Shown: piece by piece, positions 60,406-64,000 of the stretch
Position numbering within the stretch: position 1 is the stretch's first letter
Layout: each line of letters starts with the position of its first letter
Assembly (NCBI GenBank): GCA_027405735.1
Contig: JAPEHQ010000010.1
Coordinates: 620,001-684,000 of the forward strand
Source of the DNA: Mucor racemosus
Lineage: Eukaryota > Mucoromycota > Mucoromycetes > Mucorales > Mucoraceae
DNA length: 64,000 nucleotides
Direction of reading: 5' to 3'
Notes under the pieces: generated by a model
Databases searched by the model: none
What the model saw: only the letters and a program-made list of their open reading frames with translations
Told to the model about the DNA's origin: nothing
Position numbers and translations under genes: made by a program

Positions 60406-60689
60406 GGCACAACAGGTAGTTTTATTGGACAGATATATCATGTTTTGCTGATGGTTTTCTCAATTCACAGTGATTTGTGAAAGTAGAAATATAAATTTTT
60501 ATGCAGGATATATGTAAATCTACCATCATGTATAATTGGAGATTAATTGAATCAATATTCACAAGGATGGGGTTTTTATCTTTGTTTTCTGCAGTTGTAA
60601 ATATTAGTTTATTATTTCGTAAAACTTAAAACTCATTATCCAAAGTTTAATTTCTGTATTCGCAATATAGATTTAATTGATTACTACTC

Positions 60690-61850
60690 TGTATTTTTTG
60701 TTTCAGCCAAAAATATTAATTTTTCATCGAGATAATCAAAATAATAGTCGATATCACAGCTTACAGAGCTTATGGTAACTGGGTTCCAAAATTTATTTTA
60801 AAAAATGGACGAAAAATGATGAAAAAAACAAAATCGTTTAATTGCTCATAAACTGCAAAGTAAGTCGACCTAGTACGTTAAATAGTTTTTGTACAGTTTT
60901 AAATTCTGCATCCATCTAAATAAAATTCAGACAAACATTTCACATTAAATTTTGCGTAAAAGGCAATTGAAATTTTGGAGGTTTTTTGAAGATACACATC
61001 ACTTTTTATAAGCATATTTAAAATAAAACTAATTGAGATCATGCGCAAAAACATTATTTATCAATCGAGCTATTGCAAAGTCTTCTAGTTGCATTTTTCA
61101 TAGAGAAAACGAGATTTTTGTACAATTTTTTTTTTCAAATTCAGAATTTAGGATGAGGGTATATAAGGGAAAAATGGAAGCTAGAGATGAAGGTATCTTT
61201 TTGTACACATTTTTAAGGATATCTTCGCGAAAAATTAGTATTTTAAAAAAAACTGAATTGGATCCAAGAGAGCTCAACGAGCTTAATGACATAAATGTAA
61301 AAAAAAATGTTGTTCGATTTAATCAATACCTTGAAACCTACTACAGAAATGCCAAAAAAAAGGAAAAAAAAATAAACGTGCTCAAAATTTTTTTATACTA
61401 AAATATGTTATAAAGCACTTTAAAACAAGTAAGTTTTGTTATTAAAAGGTGTTAGTATAGCTTAATTTTTTCTAGAGATATGAAGCCTCAAAGTTTTCAA
61501 TCCATTAGCAGTAAAATACGCGTAAAAAATCTGAAACCTTAGCACTGAAAAATTAATACCAACTGCAAAAAATAGGATATTTCCTGATACTTGTTTTTGG
61601 ATTAAAGCTGAACATCTCAGCTACATTAGCATATTATTTTTTCTTGGTGTTATTTAGTAAAAAAAAAAGTTGGGCAGGAATGAAAAGTTGGACCCGGTTT
61701 TTAAGAAAAAGACAGTGAATTTTACGTGTTTTTCAGTCTTTTGTGAGATATAATATGAATCCAGGAACAGATAGAATAACGCAACGAATTTATATCTGTC
61801 TTGCAGTGTATAAGGTTTATTCGAAAAGCGTTTAGCACGATGTAAGTTAT
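60690..61850 (-). repeat. Dispersed repeat family B, copy 4 (inverted)
   Basis: Reverse complement of 43,240-44,460 and 7,640-8,600: 'caaaatcgtttaattgctca', 'ggatgagggtatataaggga' and 'tctgaaaccttagcactgaa' are the inverse of landmarks in the other copies. A 122-codon ORF inside (61,033-61,401) is also seen, broken, in other copies and is not considered a gene. Confidence 0.68.
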
Positions 61851-62250
61851 ATAAAGGCGACACGCTCCGATTTTGAAGACAGAAAATCAGACACAAGTTT
61901 TTATCTAGAATAGCTATTGTAGGAAGAATGAGTAAACGAGAGTAAATAAAATTGCCTCTTATTAGCCTCATATAAATTGTTACAAATACTTATAAAAATA
62001 ATCAATAAATCACTGATAAATTGAGCCGAAAAAGCTTAATAAGCACTATTATAACAAATAGCAAAAATGGCATGAAATGAACAGACAACTTAAATAGTGT
62101 ATACTCTTCATTATATACATATAAACTTTTGAAACAGTTACTCATCGAAGATATTTACTGTACAATATTGATATGATTTATTGAAAGAATTAATTTTATA
62201 CAAAATGCTGGAATTTTCAGACTTTTTAAAGTTGTGCAAAATATAACTCA
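61851..62250. other. Gene-free stretch, 3' side of ALDH
   Basis: AT-rich; contains the ALDH 3' UTR. Nothing else seen. Confidence 0.5.
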
Positions 62251-63929
62251 TTAGATCTTGGCTTGGAGTTGGATCTTGACGACCTTGACTTGAGTATATT
62301 CAAGAAGAGCGTATTTACCGAGCTCCTTACCGAAACCAGATTGCTTGTAACCACCGAAAGGAGTAGATTGATCAAATACATCATAACAGTTAACCCACAT
62401 GGTACCAGCTCTGACTTCATTGGTAACCTTGATAGCATCATCAAGATTTTGGGTATATACACCACCAGCTAAACCATAATCAGAGTCATTGGCAAGATCA
62501 ATAGCTTCATCAATGGTCTTAAAAGTACCAATAGCAACAACAGGACCAAAGATTTCCTCACGCATAACACGCATGTTGTTATTACAGTTGATGAGAACAG
62601 TAGGCTCAATATAGTAGCCCTTATTACCCCAACGCTTACCACCATAAGCAACCTTAGCACCTTCGTTCTTGCCAATGTCAATATAATTCAAGATTTTGTC
62701 GAATTGAGATTTGTTGATTTGAGGACCTTGGAAAGTCTCATCATCGAAGGGATCTCCAATCTTGAGCTTCTTGGTTTCCTCAATAAAGAGTTGAACAAAC
62801 TTATCGTGGACAGATTCATGAACAAAGATACGAGAACCAGCGTTACAACTTTGACCATGGTTATTGAAGATACCACCACAAGCCCAATAAGCACTGCTTT
62901 CAAGATCAGCATCAGCAAGAACGATTTGAGCAGATTTACCACCCAATTCGAGTTGAAGTTTCTTGAGGTTACTACCAGCACTGCTTTCCATGATCTTACG
63001 ACCAGTAACAGTTGAACCGGTGAAAGCCATCTTACTGACCTTGGGATGAGCAGACAAGTAGTTACCAGTAGTGTGACCATAACCGGTAATGACATTAACA
63101 ACACCCTATTACATGCAATTGAGTATACTTAAATGCTAATACTATCATACAATAACTTACAGGAGGGAAGCCAGCTTCCTTGACAAGTTCACCAAACTTA
63201 AGAGTAGCCAATGGAGTAACTTCAGATGACTTTAAGACGACTATAATGAAAAGTTATGATAAATAAATGCTTTTTCTTTTCTTTAATAAAAGCATCTAAA
63301 GCTACTTACTACAATTGCCTGTTGCTAAAGCAGGAGCAAACTTCCATCCAGCCATCATTGTTGGATAATTCCAAGGAACAACGGCACCAACAACACCGAG
63401 AGCTTCATGACGAGTATAACACATTTTATCAAAGGTAGTATCGATAGTTTTACCGTGTATTTTATCAGCCCAACCAGCAAAATAACGATAACAACCAATT
63501 GATTCGGTAACATCAACATCACGAGCAACAACAAAAGATTTACCGTTATCAACAGCATCTAAAATAGCAATCTCATCCTTATCACGCTCCATCAAATCAG
63601 CAAGTCTGTTGAGAAGACGACCACGCTCAGCAGGAGCAACCTTTCTCCATGTCTTGTAATAGCAGTTGTATGCAGCTTCAACAGCAAGATTGACATCGTT
63701 CTCATCAGCAGAGTGAACTTTACAAATAACTTCTTCGTTAGCAGGGTTGATAGTCTCAATTAAAGGTCCGTGGCCAGGAACGAATTCATTGTTGATAAAG
63801 AGTTGTGTATGAACTGATAATATTCATGCTATTAGATATTTGACATTTTGTAATCTCATATGAAATATACATACCATTGGCTGTCTTTCCATTAGTTAAA
63901 CGAATAGTTTGAATATCTGCTTGAGTCAT
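62251..63929 (-). CDS. NAD(P)-dependent aldehyde dehydrogenase
   Basis: Exons (minus) 63875-63929, 63310-63813, 63161-63240 and 62251-63105; 497 residues, the usual ALDH length. It oxidises aldehydes to acids. Motifs: VVGAVVPWNYPTMMAGWKFA (cofactor fold entry), VLKSSEVTPL, FTGSTVTGRKIM, LELGGKSAQIV with Glu266, and NHGQSCNAGSR with the catalytic Cys300, flanked by Ser and Asn where animal ALDH2 has Cys on both sides; then EEIFGPVV and GGYKQSGFGKELG. No targeting peptide is obvious, so probably cytosolic. Codon use is strongly biased (AAG for Lys, C-ending codons), unlike neighbouring genes, which suggests high expression. A TATA box is at 63,991-64,000. Confidence 0.97.
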
Positions 63930-63990
63930 TTTCTTTATAAAGTAAAAATGTGTAAATAGATGAAAAAATAGCCTTGATCTTGGAAAACGA

Positions 63991-64000
63991 CCTTTTTATA
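63991..64000 (-). promoter_or_regulatory. Probable TATA box of the ALDH gene
   Basis: TATAAAAAGG on the minus strand, 62-71 nt before the ALDH ATG, at the very edge of the window. Confidence 0.5.

Noticed and set aside
61033..61401. 122-codon ORF, the longest in the right-hand repeat block
   Set aside because: It lies inside a dispersed repeat copy and the corresponding frame is broken in the other copies; low-complexity Lys-rich translation, no domain.

Overview
This is a nuclear window from a fungus. Evidence: a Pil1-type eisosome protein, a sphinganine C4-hydroxylase, short GT-AG introns (mostly 49-70 nt), strongly AT-rich intergenic DNA and two eukaryotic tRNA genes. The combination of a GH46 chitosanase, an animal-style membrane UDP-glycosyltransferase, a UBE2S-type E2 and an FHIP protein, all absent from budding yeast as far as I know, points to an early-diverging filamentous fungus, most likely Mucoromycota (Mucorales). 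That placement is inference.

Layout. 1-223 is the first part of a PHO84-like phosphate transporter. 0.3-9.7 kb is gene-poor: tRNA-Ile plus decayed dispersed repeats and a 4.2-kb inverted-repeat-ended element. 9.8-25.6 kb is genic: UDP-glycosyltransferase (+) facing a cytochrome P450 (-); a secreted disordered protein (+); an unidentified 360-residue protein (-); an FHIP protein (+) facing PIL1 (-); and a claudin/SUR7-like tetraspan (+) divergent from PIL1. 25.6-28.1 kb is repeats, then tRNA-Gln(UUG). 28.3-42.1 kb is the densest gene block: GH46 chitosanase (-), modular cysteine-rich secreted protein (-), UBE2S (+), STE20/PAK-like kinase (-), coiled-coil protein with a GC-AG intron (-), MAPR/cytochrome b5-like protein (-), SPIN90/Ldb17-like Arp2/3 activator (-) and SUR2 (+). 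43-62 kb is a repeat graveyard: further copies of the same elements, a nested element with about 520-bp inverted arms, a 21-bp heptapeptide-coding tandem array and a 91-bp satellite. 62.2-63.9 kb is an aldehyde dehydrogenase (-).

Functional links. PIL1 and the claudin-like tetraspan share a 208-bp divergent promoter region and could form an eisosome/plasma-membrane-domain pair. SPIN90/Ldb17 and FHIP act in actin and endosome traffic. UGT and P450 are neighbours with oxidation/conjugation chemistry. The cysteine-rich protein and the chitosanase are adjacent secreted products.

The most unusual signal is in the repeats. Three element copies carry the same decayed C-terminal piece of a host cytoplasmic dynein intermediate chain gene. 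With the long inverted arms and a 9-bp direct repeat around one extra segment, this resembles Pack-MULE-style gene capture. All exon boundaries below were derived by hand from splice signals and reading phase.
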